Assembly (NCBI RefSeq): GCF_021412565.1
Contig: NZ_JAKCLJ010000001.1
Span: 248,001-312,000 of the forward strand
Origin: Shewanella sp. AS1
GTDB lineage: Bacteria > Pseudomonadota > Gammaproteobacteria > Enterobacterales > Shewanellaceae
Direction of reading: 5' to 3'
DNA length: 64,000 nt
Shown: piece after piece, positions 52,193-62,731 of the stretch
Position numbering within the stretch: the first letter of the stretch is position 1
How the letters are laid out: each line of letters begins with the position of its first letter
Translations under genes and position numbers: made by a program
The notes under the pieces: generated by a model
The model's database searches: none
The model's input: only the letters and a program-made list of their open reading frames with translations
Told to the model about the DNA's origin: nothing

Positions 52193-52402
52193 TTATGCCG
52201 ATCTTGAAGAGGCGAGCACTTTCCAGTTACTGCAGAGCAGAGTCAGCTTACTGCTCTGCTGCTCACAAGGGATTAAACGAATCACTTCGCCTGCCTTAAA
52301 GCAGATATTTTCACCTTCAATCACAGTTAAGCGCTCACAACTTTGGCAGCTCATAGAGAGGGGTTTACAACTGCTTTTCGAACCGAAAAATGAATCACTC
52401 AT
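52193..52402 (-). CDS. Small cysteine-containing protein of unknown function
   Basis: 69 residues from the ATG at 52402, which has AAGGAGAG upstream; the frame extends to 52435 but without a site. It has CQSCE and further cysteines (NICFK, IPCEQ, LLCSN), perhaps a metal-binding or small DUF2917-like fold (ENICFKAGEVIRLIPCEQQSS resembles the beta pattern). Not firmly recognised. Downstream of, and convergent with, the ABC exporter gene. Confidence 0.55.
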   Translation of the reverse strand: MSDSFFGSKSSCKPLSMSCQSCERLTVIEGENICFKAGEVIRLIPCEQQSSKLTLLCSNWKVLASSRSA

Positions 52403-52585
52403 TAGTCTCTCCTTCATTTGACCTGTGTCACACATTTTACTGTTTCGTGAGTGGCTAATATAGTCGACTCTGGCTCATAAATATAGGGTTTTCTGAGGAA
52501 TATTCAGAGGTGATCCCCTTGGTTGTCTTGACTATGAGTTGAATAACCTTAATGATGAAACTAACAGAGAGGTAAATGCTAAAGG

Positions 52586-53338
52586 GTGAGGTGGCGTATG
52601 TGGGGGGAAGCTAAGGTTGTCGAACGGATAGACTGGAACGACAAGCTATTTACTTTAAAGCTGGCCGCCGAGATAGGTGACTTTATTCCGGGGCAATTTA
52701 TCAAGTTGTCGCAACAGATTGGTGGTAAGCGAGTAGCAAGAGCCTACTCCTTAGTGAATGCGCCATCGGATGAGTATGTCGAAGTGTTAGCCGTGAGCGT
52801 CAACGATGGGGTGTTGTCGCCAAATCTGAACGCCTTGAAAGTGGGCGATACTATCGAAATCACCACTAAAGCCGCAGGCTATATGACCTTAGATGAGCTG
52901 CCTGAGCAGGGGCGTCATTTGTGGTTCTTTTCAACGGGCACAGCTGTTGGCCCTTTTATCTCCATGATGCGAACCCAGCAGCCTTGGAAAAGATTCGAGA
53001 AAGTGGTGTTGGTTTATGGTGTCAGGTATGCCAATGACCTTGCCTATTTGGCGGAGTTACAGGCGCTGGAGGCGAAATATTCGCAGCAGTTTTCTTTGAT
53101 AACCTCTGTGACGCGGGAAGCATCAGATGGGGCACTTTCACTGCGTATTACCGATGGATTAATTTCGGGCATAATCGAAGATATGGCGGGCGTAACCATT
53201 ACCCCGGAAGATTCTCAGGTCATGATTTGTGGGCACCCGCAGATGATAGTGGATCTGAATGAACTGTTAAAAGCCCGAGGACTTGAGAAAAATCTACGCA
53301 GGGCGCCGGGCCAGATCACTGTCGAGAAATATTGGTAA
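52586..53338 (+). CDS. fpr: Ferredoxin/flavodoxin--NADP+ reductase Fpr
   Basis: 250 residues from a GTG at 52586 (246 from the ATG at 52598). FAD-binding motif RAYSLVNAP with the later ISMM-type NADP loop (STGTAVGPFISMM), the CGHPQMI motif of the nicotinamide site, and the C-terminal aromatic residue (VEKYW) that stacks on FAD. Subclass of bacterial Fpr, used in oxidative-stress response and in reducing flavodoxin or ferredoxin. RBS near GAGAGGTAA. Monocistronic. Confidence 0.9.
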   Translation: MRWRMWGEAKVVERIDWNDKLFTLKLAAEIGDFIPGQFIKLSQQIGGKRVARAYSLVNAPSDEYVEVLAVSVNDGVLSPNLNALKVGDTIEITTKAAGYMTLDELPEQGRHLWFFSTGTAVGPFISMMRTQQPWKRFEKVVLVYGVRYANDLAYLAELQALEAKYSQQFSLITSVTREASDGALSLRITDGLISGIIEDMAGVTITPEDSQVMICGHPQMIVDLNELLKARGLEKNLRRAPGQITVEKYW

Positions 53339-53417
53339 TTGCTCATGAGTGGGTGGCAGGTCGCTTGCCGAATAACTCATATCTGTACTCAAAGTTGTAC
53401 TCAAAGATTAAGATTCA

Positions 53418-53933
53418 TTAGTTTTTCAGGGACAAAGGGTAATGATCTGTTGCTCTGCGTCCCCTTGTCTTAAAGCCGCGGCGGTTTTTTTCACCAAAAA
53501 CACCATAGAGTTCCTGGGTGACACCATAATCGATCCGTCTGTCATTATTCTCCTTACGCCTATCTTCGAAATGTCTGTAGTGGCAACGGCACTCGCTGTT
53601 GGAGCAGCCGGGTAAGGGCAGAGTCGGGGCTTCGAGCGAGAGAAAACGTTTTCCCTTGAGTGCCTTGGCATTTTCACAGTGGCCTGTATCGTCAACAATC
53701 TCGACACTGTGGTAGGGGTGTGCACCCGATATATTGATCGGGGGAGCCACAGGCGGCCTTTCTGTTATCGGCGCAGGATTGAGTTTTCTGCGGACAGTTG
53801 GCTTCTTTGTCGCTTTAATTCGGCTTCGGGAAAACCTGTGTCTAAACAGGAATAGCAAAAGCGCGACGGCGAGTAGCAGGGTAAAGATTTCGTTCAAGCT
53901 AGTTTGCCCATGGGTTATTTTTGGGTGTATCAA
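53418..53933 (-). CDS. Single-pass membrane protein of unknown function
   Basis: 171 residues. One transmembrane helix near the N-terminus (IFTLLLAVALLLFLF), then a basic and proline-rich region (KKPTVRRKLNPAPITERPPVAPP), then a C-terminal cysteine motif GCSNSECRCHYRHFEDRRKENNDRR with further DRR/GRRATD strings. The cytoplasmic CxCxYxHxxDRR block looks conserved and may bind metal. Not recognised by name. It is convergent with fpr. Confidence 0.65.
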   Translation of the reverse strand: MIHPKITHGQTSLNEIFTLLLAVALLLFLFRHRFSRSRIKATKKPTVRRKLNPAPITERPPVAPPINISGAHPYHSVEIVDDTGHCENAKALKGKRFLSLEAPTLPLPGCSNSECRCHYRHFEDRRKENNDRRIDYGVTQELYGVFGEKNRRGFKTRGRRATDHYPLSLKN

Positions 53934-54229
53934 GTCTAGTTCGCGACCTTGAGTGGGTCAAAGTTCACCTTTGTGTCTATTTAAATCTGTTTGCCGTTTC
54001 CAAGCCATTTGATTACCATTTTGTGAGACTGATTAATGCGTTAGTATCTTAAACTTGAGTTTGGTTAACATTTTCGCAACGCGGTTATGGTAGCGATTAG
54101 CTAAACACGTTAGTCTATTGAACAGAAGAGTTTCATTTTTAACGGTTTGTGGTCTGTGTAATATCATTTTCCGCTGAAGTTTCGGATAATATCGCTAAAT
54201 TTGAAACTGATTATAAAGGTTGAATTTGT

Positions 54230-55174
54230 ATGGATAGCCAGGTTATGCCACGAGAACAGTTAGGTGTGTGTGCCGAGGGGAATTTACACAGTGTTTATTT
54301 GATGTTTAATGCCAATGACGGTGTTGAAGATCAATTGCGTCCCTGTGTGGCCAATGTCGCTCAATATATTTACGAACTCTCTGATCAATATGCCGATAGC
54401 GCATTTAATGGTTTTCTCGCTGTCGGTGCTAACTACTGGGATAGCCTCTATCCCGAGGCGCGTCCCGAACAACTTAAGCCTTTTCCTGCTATGAGTGCTG
54501 AAAATCGCGATGCACCGGCCCATGAATATGATCTCTTTATCCACCTGCGCTGTGACCGCTACGACATCTTGCATCTGGTGGCAAATGAAGTGTGTCAGAT
54601 GTTCGAAGATCTGGTGGAGTTGGTCGATGAGGAGCGAGGTTTTCGATTTATGGACAGTCGGGATTTGACCGGGTTTGTCGATGGGACTGAAAACCCGAAA
54701 GGTCGCAACCGTCAGAGTGTGGCCTTAGTGGGGGATGAAGACGGTGAGTTTCGCTCCGGCAGTTATGTGCATGTACAGAAGTTTGCCCATAACTTGAGTA
54801 AGTGGAATCGCTTACCTCAAAAGAAACAAGAGGATATAGTGGGTCGAACCAAGATAGATAATATCGAATATGCCTCAGAAGATAAGCCGTTAACCAGCCA
54901 TATTAAGCGGGTGAACCTCAAAGACGATGAAGGTAATTCGATGGAAATCCTGCGTCAGAGTATGCCTTATGGTTCGATGAAAGAGCAGGGGCTGATGTTT
55001 ATCTCGACTTGCCGTAACTCAGTGCATTTTGAGAAGATGCTCCACAGCATGATACATGGTGATGCAGATGGTAATCACGATCACTTGATGCACTTTACTC
55101 AAGCCGTCACAGGTTCGGCATTTTTTGCCCCCTCATTGGATTTTATGGATAGGATGGCTGATGAACCTGTCTGA
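54230..55174 (+). CDS. Dye-decolorizing (DyP-type) heme peroxidase
   Basis: 314 residues, ferredoxin-like tandem fold binding b-type haem. The DyP motif GFVDGTENP (GxxDG with the distal Asp) is clear, followed by FRSGSYVHVQKFAHNLSKWNRL and the proximal-His region ending in FISTCRNSVHFEKML. The N-terminal start MDSQVMPREQLGVCAEGNLHSVYLMF fits the YfeX-like cytosolic branch (no Tat signal). It oxidises dyes or porphyrin-type substrates with hydrogen peroxide; physiological role unclear. RBS AAAGGTTG. Confidence 0.88.
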   Translation: MDSQVMPREQLGVCAEGNLHSVYLMFNANDGVEDQLRPCVANVAQYIYELSDQYADSAFNGFLAVGANYWDSLYPEARPEQLKPFPAMSAENRDAPAHEYDLFIHLRCDRYDILHLVANEVCQMFEDLVELVDEERGFRFMDSRDLTGFVDGTENPKGRNRQSVALVGDEDGEFRSGSYVHVQKFAHNLSKWNRLPQKKQEDIVGRTKIDNIEYASEDKPLTSHIKRVNLKDDEGNSMEILRQSMPYGSMKEQGLMFISTCRNSVHFEKMLHSMIHGDADGNHDHLMHFTQAVTGSAFFAPSLDFMDRMADEPV

Positions 55175-55278
55175 TAGGCTAAGGCGTTTTATGGCTGCAA
55201 AATATTGATTGTTAGAATAAACCGCGTTTACAGATCACACAAACCTGGCTTAGCTGCGAGGAGGTCGCCGACACTGCT

Positions 55279-55749
55279 CTATTCGGTATAGTTAAACAGC
55301 GACTTTACCGTCTCCAATGTGTCATTAATATCTTTGATGCTGGATGGGCAGATAAAGATAGTATCGTCACCGGCAATGGTGCCGAGAATCCCTTCTGGCT
55401 TGCCGATAGAGTCGAGTAATCTTGCAATCAGTTGCGCCGCGCCTGGGCTGGTTCTCACCACTATCATAGATTGGTTATGATCTACATCCAGCACCAAGTT
55501 TTTCAGCGGGCTACCTGCGGTAGGCACGCCTAACTCAGCGGGTAAACAATAGACCATCTCCTGCTTGGCATTACGGGTACGAACCGCCCCGAATTTGCTG
55601 AGCATTCTTGATACTTTGGATTGATTAATGTTGCTGTAGCCTTCTGCCTGAAGGGCATTGACGATTTCACTCTGGGAGCCGAAGCGTTCCTCTTTTAAAA
55701 TTGCCTTAAAGGTCTTTACTAACTCTTCTTGATTCTTATTTGCTTGCAT
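55279..55749 (-). CDS. argR: Arginine repressor ArgR
   Basis: 156 residues, hexameric arginine-dependent repressor of arginine genes, also an accessory factor for Xer recombination in E. coli. N-terminal winged helix ([53 protein letters not shown]) and C-terminal arginine-binding domain with [11 protein letters not shown]. Divergent from mdh as in E. coli, with an ARG box between them. Length equals E. coli ArgR (156). Confidence 0.95.
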   Translation of the reverse strand: MQANKNQEELVKTFKAILKEERFGSQSEIVNALQAEGYSNINQSKVSRMLSKFGAVRTRNAKQEMVYCLPAELGVPTAGSPLKNLVLDVDHNQSMIVVRTSPGAAQLIARLLDSIGKPEGILGTIAGDDTIFICPSSIKDINDTLETVKSLFNYTE

Positions 55750-55826
55750 AATGTTGTTTTTTTGTATTCAAAAATCTGCGCCATTCTGAATAAAATAGCT
55801 TTCACAGTCAAGCCTTATTCGGATTG

Positions 55827-55844
55827 AATGAATAAAAATTCATT
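55827..55844. promoter_or_regulatory. ARG box between argR and mdh
   Basis: AATGAATAAAAATTCATT fits the ArgR-box consensus (TGAAT-N4-ATTCA in an 18-bp palindrome). It lies 78 bp upstream of argR, so it should mediate autoregulation, and could also touch mdh. A weaker TGAATAAAAT half-box lies about 40 bp nearer to argR. Confidence 0.75.
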
Positions 55845-56058
55845 GTAAAAGTCCAGTTTTTGTAAGGGATTTAACACTAATGAAAGCCGCAAATGCGAGT
55901 TTAAGTTATTAATTCAATTAAGACTAATGTACCTCAGGCAGAAAATATCCCACAATGTACTAAGGGCTAATTGAATTTTTTCTGTTATTAAAGTAATGTT
56001 GCGCCATCATAAAAAATAGATCTACATCACATAATATCGAAAGATGACGGAGATAACT

Positions 56059-56994
56059 ATGAAAGTTGCTGTACTTGGTGCCGCTGGTGGTATTGGCCAG
56101 GCTCTTGCTCTACTACTTAAAACTCAATTACCTGCTGGTGCAAAACTGTCCCTTTATGATATTGCTCCTGTCACGCCAGGCGTTGCGGTTGACTTAAGCC
56201 ATATCCCCACAGCTGTTGAAGTGAAAGGTTTTGCTGGTGAAGATCCAACTCCCGCATTAGAAGGTGCGGATGTTGTGTTGATCTCAGCCGGTGTTGCACG
56301 TAAGCCTGGCATGGATCGCTCGGATCTGTTTAACATCAATGCGGGTATCGTTCGTAACCTAGTTGAGAAATGTGCTGCGACTTGTCCTAAGGCGCTTATC
56401 GGCATCATCACTAACCCAGTTAACACAACCGTTGCTATTGCTGCCGAAGTATTAAAGGCGGCTGGCGTTTATGATAAGAACCGTCTGTTTGGTGTGACAA
56501 CACTGGATGTGATCCGTTCTGAAACCTTCGTTGCCGAGGCGAAAGGCCTGAATGTTGCCGACGTAAAAGTAAATGTGATAGGTGGTCACAGCGGTGTGAC
56601 GATTCTTCCATTACTTTCACAAGTAGAAGGTGTTAGCTTCAGCGATGACGAAGTAGCTGCGTTAACTACACGCATCCAAAATGCCGGTACCGAAGTGGTT
56701 GAAGCTAAAGCAGGTGGCGGCAGCGCGACTCTGTCTATGGGTCAGGCGGCCTGTCGTTTCGGTTTGTCTCTGGTACGTGGTCTGCAAGGCGAAGCCAACG
56801 TGGTTGAATGTGCTTATATCGATGGCGGCAGTGAGCACGCTTCATTCTTCGCACAGCCAGTGCTATTAGGTAAGAATGGTATTGAGCAGGTATTGGCTTA
56901 TGGCGAAGTGAGCGAGTTTGAAGCTAACGCACGCGATGCTATGTTAGACACGCTAAAAGCCGATATTCAGTTGGGTGTTGAGTTCGTTAAGTAA
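56059..56994 (+). CDS. mdh: Malate dehydrogenase
   Basis: 311 residues from the ATG at 56059, the E. coli Mdh start ([21 protein letters not shown]); the frame could begin at 56044 but the GGAG before 56059 decides it. TCA-cycle enzyme interconverting malate and oxaloacetate with NAD+. NAD loop GAAGGIG, substrate Arg regions ([13 protein letters not shown]), catalytic Asp/His region ([13 protein letters not shown]). Monocistronic with terminator-like hairpins after it at 57008-57037 and 57050-57090. Confidence 0.95.
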   Translation: MKVAVLGAAGGIGQALALLLKTQLPAGAKLSLYDIAPVTPGVAVDLSHIPTAVEVKGFAGEDPTPALEGADVVLISAGVARKPGMDRSDLFNINAGIVRNLVEKCAATCPKALIGIITNPVNTTVAIAAEVLKAAGVYDKNRLFGVTTLDVIRSETFVAEAKGLNVADVKVNVIGGHSGVTILPLLSQVEGVSFSDDEVAALTTRIQNAGTEVVEAKAGGGSATLSMGQAACRFGLSLVRGLQGEANVVECAYIDGGSEHASFFAQPVLLGKNGIEQVLAYGEVSEFEANARDAMLDTLKADIQLGVEFVK

Positions 56995-57049
56995 GCTTAA
57001 CGGCATAAATGGACTTTCTTTCGAGATTGAAAGTCCATTCGATAAATAA

Positions 57050-57090
57050 AATCCAATACCTTAGAGATAGAGAGGTATTGGATTTTTTAT
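57050..57090 (+). terminator. Terminator after mdh
   Basis: AATCCAATACCT (57050-57061) pairs perfectly with AGGTATTGGATT (57073-57084), followed by a T run. A second hairpin without T run, ATGGACTTTC/GAAAGTCCAT, precedes it at 57008-57037. Confidence 0.8.
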
Positions 57091-57120
57091 TTGTGCCTGT
57101 ATTTTTTCGTCGAGAAAACA

Positions 57121-57151
57121 AAAGGCCCTGTCCTGTGAGGAGAGGGCCTTT
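57121..57151 (-). terminator. Terminator after ispB
   Basis: AAAGGCCCT (57121-57129) pairs perfectly with AGGGCCTTT (57143-57151). It lies just downstream of the leftward ispB gene. Confidence 0.7.
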
Positions 57152-57169
57152 AATATAAGTGATATAATC

Positions 57170-58141
57170 TTAGTGGGTGCGCGCGACTGCGATTCTGGCA
57201 AGGGATATAAGCGCTTGCTTGTAATCGCTGTCTGGAATGATGTCCAAGGCGAGAATTGCCTTCTCAGACTCTTCCTGAGCCCTTTGCTCGGTATATTTAA
57301 GAGCACCGCATTTATCTAGCGCATTTAAGATGGTCTCTATGTGCTCACTGCTATCACCTTGTTCGATAGCATGGCGGATCAAACTTTGCTCTTCAGGCGT
57401 ACCGTTGGCAATAGCGTAGATAAGTGGCAGGGTGGGTTTACCCTCTGCTAAATCATCACCTATGTTCTTGCCCAGCTCTTCAGTGTCGGCGGTATAGTCC
57501 AGCAGATCATCGGTTAATTGGAAGGCCGTTCCCAAGTATTTGCCGTAATCGGCCAGGGCCGTTTGCACCTTGATATCACTCTCGGCTAATACGCCTGCTA
57601 GACGAGTGGCCGCTTCGAAAAGCTTGGCCGTCTTACAGTAGATCACTCGCATGTAGCTCTCTTCTGTGGTATCCGGATCGTTGCAATTCATCAGCTGCAG
57701 AACTTCACCTTCGGCCAGAATATTGGTGGCATCGGCGAGCACTTCAAGAACCTGCATCTCCTTTAGCTCTGTCATCATCTGAAATGAGCGGGTATAGAGA
57801 AAGTCGCCGACCAGAACACTGGCACTGTTGCCAAACAGGGCATTGGCGGTTTCACGGCCACGTCTTAGCATAGATTCATCGACAACATCATCATGCAATA
57901 AAGAGGCTGTATGGATGAACTCAATAATGGCTGCGAGTTTATGGTGAGCCTGACCTTGATAGTCAATGGCTCTGGCGGCTAAAACAGCAAGCAGCGGGCG
58001 CATACGCTTGCCGCCACCATTGATGATGTAGAACCCAAGTTGATTAATAAGGGCGACATCGGATTCCAACTGTTTATAGATAAGTTGGTCGACGGCTTTC
58101 ATATCGGCGTCGGCCAACTGTCGAATGGCATTTAAATCCAT
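57170..58141 (-). CDS. ispB: Octaprenyl diphosphate synthase IspB
   Basis: 323-residue trans-polyprenyl synthase making the C40 side chain of quinones. The two aspartate-rich motifs are visible: FARM LLHDDVVDES (about residue 84) and SARM LTDDLLDYTADTEELGKNIGDDLAEGKPTLPLIYA. Length matches E. coli IspB (323). Divergent from rplU-rpmA-obgE, exactly the E. coli arrangement. Confidence 0.95.
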   Translation of the reverse strand: MDLNAIRQLADADMKAVDQLIYKQLESDVALINQLGFYIINGGGKRMRPLLAVLAARAIDYQGQAHHKLAAIIEFIHTASLLHDDVVDESMLRRGRETANALFGNSASVLVGDFLYTRSFQMMTELKEMQVLEVLADATNILAEGEVLQLMNCNDPDTTEESYMRVIYCKTAKLFEAATRLAGVLAESDIKVQTALADYGKYLGTAFQLTDDLLDYTADTEELGKNIGDDLAEGKPTLPLIYAIANGTPEEQSLIRHAIEQGDSSEHIETILNALDKCGALKYTEQRAQEESEKAILALDIIPDSDYKQALISLARIAVARTH

Positions 58142-58432
58142 ATTTAGGCTCTATTTCTAGGGTGGTTAACTAGACTAGTTAGACTGATAAGCTAATCACC
58201 CAAATTAAGGCAAAATTGTTATAATAAGAAGATTCTACCTAAAAACAGCGCGCAAGACAGTATAAGAAAGGGAATGTGCGAGTAATTCCGATCTTTTTTT
58301 GATCAAAGTAAATTAACTCTTGTCAGTTAGGCGAACATAGCGTAAACTCCGCGACCATTGTCATTAAAGCTTTTATAGCGCCCAGTCTAACAACGAAGGT
58401 CTGCGTGCTTGAAATATCGGAGTAAAATAGCT

Positions 58433-58744
58433 ATGTACGCTGTTTTTCAAAGTGGTGGTAAGCAACACCGTGTTGCAGAAGGCCATACTGTTCGTTTAGA
58501 AAAATTAGAAGTCGCAACAGGCGAAACTATCGAATTTGACCAAGTTCTTTTGGTTGCTGATGGTGAGACTGTTCATGTTGGTGCACCTTTAGTTGAAGGT
58601 GGTAAGGTTGTTGCTGAAGTGATCAGCCATGGCCGTGGCGAAAAGGTAACTATCGTTAAGTTCCGTCGTCGTAAGCACCACGATAAGAAGATGGGCCACC
58701 GTCAGTGGTTCACCGAAGTTAAAATTACAGCTATCAACGCTTAA
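58433..58744 (+). CDS. rplU: 50S ribosomal protein L21
   Basis: 103 residues from the ATG at 58433 (the frame extends eight codons further upstream, but [14 protein letters not shown] is the universal start). Contains [28 protein letters not shown], the L21 C-terminal signature. First gene of the rplU-rpmA pair, 15 bp before rpmA. The AT-rich 290-bp gap to ispB presumably holds its promoter and leader; no named leader structure was recognised. Confidence 0.97.
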   Translation: MYAVFQSGGKQHRVAEGHTVRLEKLEVATGETIEFDQVLLVADGETVHVGAPLVEGGKVVAEVISHGRGEKVTIVKFRRRKHHDKKMGHRQWFTEVKITAINA

Positions 58745-58756
58745 TAAGGAGTCTGA

Positions 58757-59014
<258 letters not shown>

Positions 59015-59038
59015 TTCTTAGCTAACCTAAGATAGTAT

Positions 59039-59064
59039 AAAGCCCTGCCTTTTGGTGGGGCTTT
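59039..59064 (+). terminator. Terminator after rpmA
   Basis: AAAGCCC near 59039-59045 pairs with GGGCTTT near 59058-59064, followed by TGTTGTTT. Confidence 0.65.
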
Positions 59065-59203
59065 GTTGTTTATAAAGGTCAATCTCTGGTGAAATGGGCA
59101 GTCTTTGGCTCTGTCGCCAGTCTCGCATCGAACCTTTGAGCCTGTGGGCTATTGGTTTGAGATGGAATAGTTTTTTGGCGATAGATTCGGATAGGCGGTA
59201 TAA

Positions 59204-60397
<1,194 letters not shown>

Positions 60398-60453
60398 TTC
60401 ACACTCATCTTAAGATAAGCGGTGCTTATCACAAGTTTCATTCTGAGAATAAC

Positions 60454-61215
60454 GTGTACGCAGATACTCAAAATGATATTACCCGGCAGGTAGTCCGGGT
60501 CGCTCAACTACTCTTAGCCTATGGCGCTGAATCTGATCTCGTTGAAGAGATCAGCCAGCGTCTGGGTTCTGCCTTAGGCTTGGCGAGCGTCGAGCTGTCA
60601 ATCTCCTCTAACGCCTTAGTGCTCACCAGTCTGGTCCATGGACGTTGCATCACCACGACACGTCGTATTCGGGAACATGGCATCAATATGGCTATCGTTT
60701 GCGAATTGCAGCGGATCTGTTTGCTGACAGAAAAAGGGATCTACGGCCTGAGTGATGTGCGTAAACGGGTCGCTCGCATAGCACCAAGAAGTTATCCCAA
60801 GCGTTACCTCATTCCCATGATAGGCCTGTCATGCGGAAGTTTTTGTCACCTGTTTGGTGGAGATGTCGCCGCTGTGCTGATGACATTTATCGCATCTTCT
60901 CTGGGCATGTTTGTGCGATTGGCTTTGGCTAAGCGTCACTTTAACCTGTTAATTAATTTTGCTATCACCGCGTTTGTCACCACCTTGATTGCACAGTTAG
61001 GTTACCATTTTCACTGGAGCGAAACCCCAAGATTGTCGATGGCAGCCAGTGTGCTGATGCTAGTTCCTGGCTTTCCTATGATTAATTCGATATCCGATAT
61101 GGTAAAAGGCCATTTGAATGTGGGGATTTCACGCTGGGGGCACGCCACGCTACTTACTGTGTCGTCGGTTATCGGTATTACTATTGCGATGCAGCTGGGA
61201 GGCTTGTTCCTCTAA
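60454..61215 (+). CDS. Threonine/serine exporter subunit, ThrE N-terminal (DUF1212) type
   Basis: 253 residues from a GTG at 60454. A cytosolic part (about 1-110; RQVVRVAQLLLAYGAESDLVEEISQRLGSALGL) is followed by about five transmembrane helices (LIPMIGLSCGSFCHLFGGDVAAVLMTFIASSLGMFVRLAL; LINFAITAFVTTLIAQLGY; MAASVLMLVPGFPMINSISDMVKGHLNVGISRW). This matches the ThrE/DUF1212 half of the split amino-acid exporter. It overlaps the next gene by one base (TAATG), so the two are co-translated. Confidence 0.88.
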   Translation: MYADTQNDITRQVVRVAQLLLAYGAESDLVEEISQRLGSALGLASVELSISSNALVLTSLVHGRCITTTRRIREHGINMAIVCELQRICLLTEKGIYGLSDVRKRVARIAPRSYPKRYLIPMIGLSCGSFCHLFGGDVAAVLMTFIASSLGMFVRLALAKRHFNLLINFAITAFVTTLIAQLGYHFHWSETPRLSMAASVLMLVPGFPMINSISDMVKGHLNVGISRWGHATLLTVSSVIGITIAMQLGGLFL

Positions 61216-61682
61216 TGGATCTCTTCATTAAGCTATTGAATGATGCCTTCTTCTCGTCGATACCCGCCGTGGGCTTTGCCATGTTGTTTAACGTACCCAG
61301 ACGTTTTCTTGTCTATTGTGGTGTCGCAGGCGCGCTCGGGCATAGCACCCGCACCCTGTTATTGCATTTTAATTTGCCCATCGAATGGGCCACTTTCGTG
61401 GCTGCAGCCATAGTTGGCGTGTTAACTATCCGCTTTGCCAAACGGCATCTGGCGCCACCTTTGATGTACGCAGTTGCGGCAATTATCCCTATGATCCCAG
61501 GTACTTATGCGTACAATACGGTCATCGCCTTGGTGCAATTAACGGCGCTAACCGAGATAAGCCCGGAGCTAACGGCCGAGGTGATTAGTAATGGCTTAAA
61601 AACAGTGTTTATCTTAGGGGCTTTATCTGTGGGCTTGGCCTTACCGAGTTTATTGTATTATCGTACTCGTCCCGTTATTTAA
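61215..61682 (+). CDS. Threonine/serine exporter subunit, ThrE C-terminal (DUF3815) type
   Basis: 155 residues with about five hydrophobic segments (FFSSIPAVGFAMLFNVPRRFLVYCGVAGALGHSTRTLL; FVAAAIVGVLTIRFAKRHLAPPLMYAVAAIIPMIPGTYAY). It is the second half of the split ThrE-like exporter, immediately coupled to the preceding gene by a one-base overlap. Together they form a Thr/Ser-type efflux pair in the inner membrane. Confidence 0.88.
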   Translation: MDLFIKLLNDAFFSSIPAVGFAMLFNVPRRFLVYCGVAGALGHSTRTLLLHFNLPIEWATFVAAAIVGVLTIRFAKRHLAPPLMYAVAAIIPMIPGTYAYNTVIALVQLTALTEISPELTAEVISNGLKTVFILGALSVGLALPSLLYYRTRPVI

Positions 61683-61718
61683 TTTTTGATTTAAGCGGCG
61701 CAAGACCGCTGGAGATTG

Positions 61719-62201
61719 ATGAAAATTGCAATGATTGCCGCGATGGCGAATAACCGAGTGATAGGAAAAGATAATCAGATGCCCTGGCATCTGCCTGAAG
61801 ATTTGCGTCATTTTAAGGCTATGACCTTAGGCAAGCCGGTTGTGATGGGCCGTAAAACATTCGAGTCCATAGGGCGACCACTGCCGGGTCGGCACAATAT
61901 TGTGATCAGCAGACAAGAAGGTCTCCTGATAGAAGGGGTGAGCTGTGTGACCTCGTTCGAGGCGGCTCTAGCCTTGGTCGGTGACTGTGAGGAGCTGGTG
62001 GTGATAGGTGGCGGTCAGTTATATGAGTCTTTGCTACCCAGAGCCGATAAACTCTACTTGACCCAAATCGATCTGGATGTGGAAGGGGATACCTATTTTC
62101 CGGCATGGGATGATGGCTCATGGCGGATAGAATCCAGCGAATGTCATAAAAATGATAAAGAATTGCAATATCGATTTATCAATTTGATAAAAGAGTGTTA
62201 A
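61719..62201 (+). CDS. folA: Dihydrofolate reductase
   Basis: 160 residues from the ATG at 61719, preceded by GGAG; a TTG at 61716 is in frame but unlikely. Reduces dihydrofolate with NADPH. Signatures: RVIGKDNQMPWHLPEDLRHF (catalytic Asp28), GKPVVMGRKTFESIGRPLPGRHNIVISR, and VVIGGGQLYESLLPRADKLYLTQID. Same length as E. coli FolA (159). It stands alone between the exporter pair and a secreted DUF3718 gene. Confidence 0.95.
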   Translation: MKIAMIAAMANNRVIGKDNQMPWHLPEDLRHFKAMTLGKPVVMGRKTFESIGRPLPGRHNIVISRQEGLLIEGVSCVTSFEAALALVGDCEELVVIGGGQLYESLLPRADKLYLTQIDLDVEGDTYFPAWDDGSWRIESSECHKNDKELQYRFINLIKEC

Positions 62202-62280
62202 ATTGTCGGTATTCCAAGGGGTTAGAGTGATGTAATTCGATTGCTCTACCAATAAATATAATAAAGATTAGGAGTACCCT

Positions 62281-62664
62281 ATGCGTCTGTTGCCTGCAGC
62301 GATTGCCTTTGTTATTGCCGCTTCAGCTTATATCCCCCAAGCCCACGCCGACGATCAGCTTGTTGCCAATATTTGCAACTATGTTCAGGCGGATGATAAG
62401 AACCGTTTGCGTTCAAAGCTAACGGAAAGTCGCGTTAAACTGCGTAACGTATACACAGGGATCCAGTGTAACGGCGAGAGTCTGCTTCGCTTTGCTATGC
62501 TTAGCAATGCCAATGATGTGGGGTCGTTTATTGCTAAGCGTCTCTCCACTGATGATTTATCGATAAAAGAAGCCGACGGTAAAACTGTGCTTGAGTGGGC
62601 ACAAGCAAATGGCCACGGTAATAATGAGATCACCTCTGCGATTAAAGAGCGTATCGGCGGTTAA
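62281..62664 (+). CDS. Secreted DUF3718 family protein
   Basis: 127 residues with a signal peptide (MRLLPAAIAFVIAASAYIPQAHA). The mature part (LVANICNYVQADDKNRLRSKLTESRVKLRNVYTGIQCNGESLLRFAM) has the DUF3718 pattern with two conserved cysteines likely disulfide-bonded. Found mainly in Shewanella and relatives; function unknown. RBS AGGAG precedes the ATG. Terminator at 62683-62709. Confidence 0.88.
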   Translation: MRLLPAAIAFVIAASAYIPQAHADDQLVANICNYVQADDKNRLRSKLTESRVKLRNVYTGIQCNGESLLRFAMLSNANDVGSFIAKRLSTDDLSIKEADGKTVLEWAQANGHGNNEITSAIKERIGG

Positions 62665-62682
62665 TTATTTTTGGCGATATTG

Positions 62683-62709
62683 AAAAAACCACCCATAGGG
62701 TGGTTTTTT
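62683..62709. terminator. Bidirectional terminator between the DUF3718 and chemoreceptor genes
   Basis: AAAAAACCACCC (62683-62694) pairs perfectly with GGGTGGTTTTTT (62698-62709). Both flanking genes end here. Confidence 0.85.
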
Positions 62710-62731
62710 ATTAGCCGTTTAAGTGTGATGG

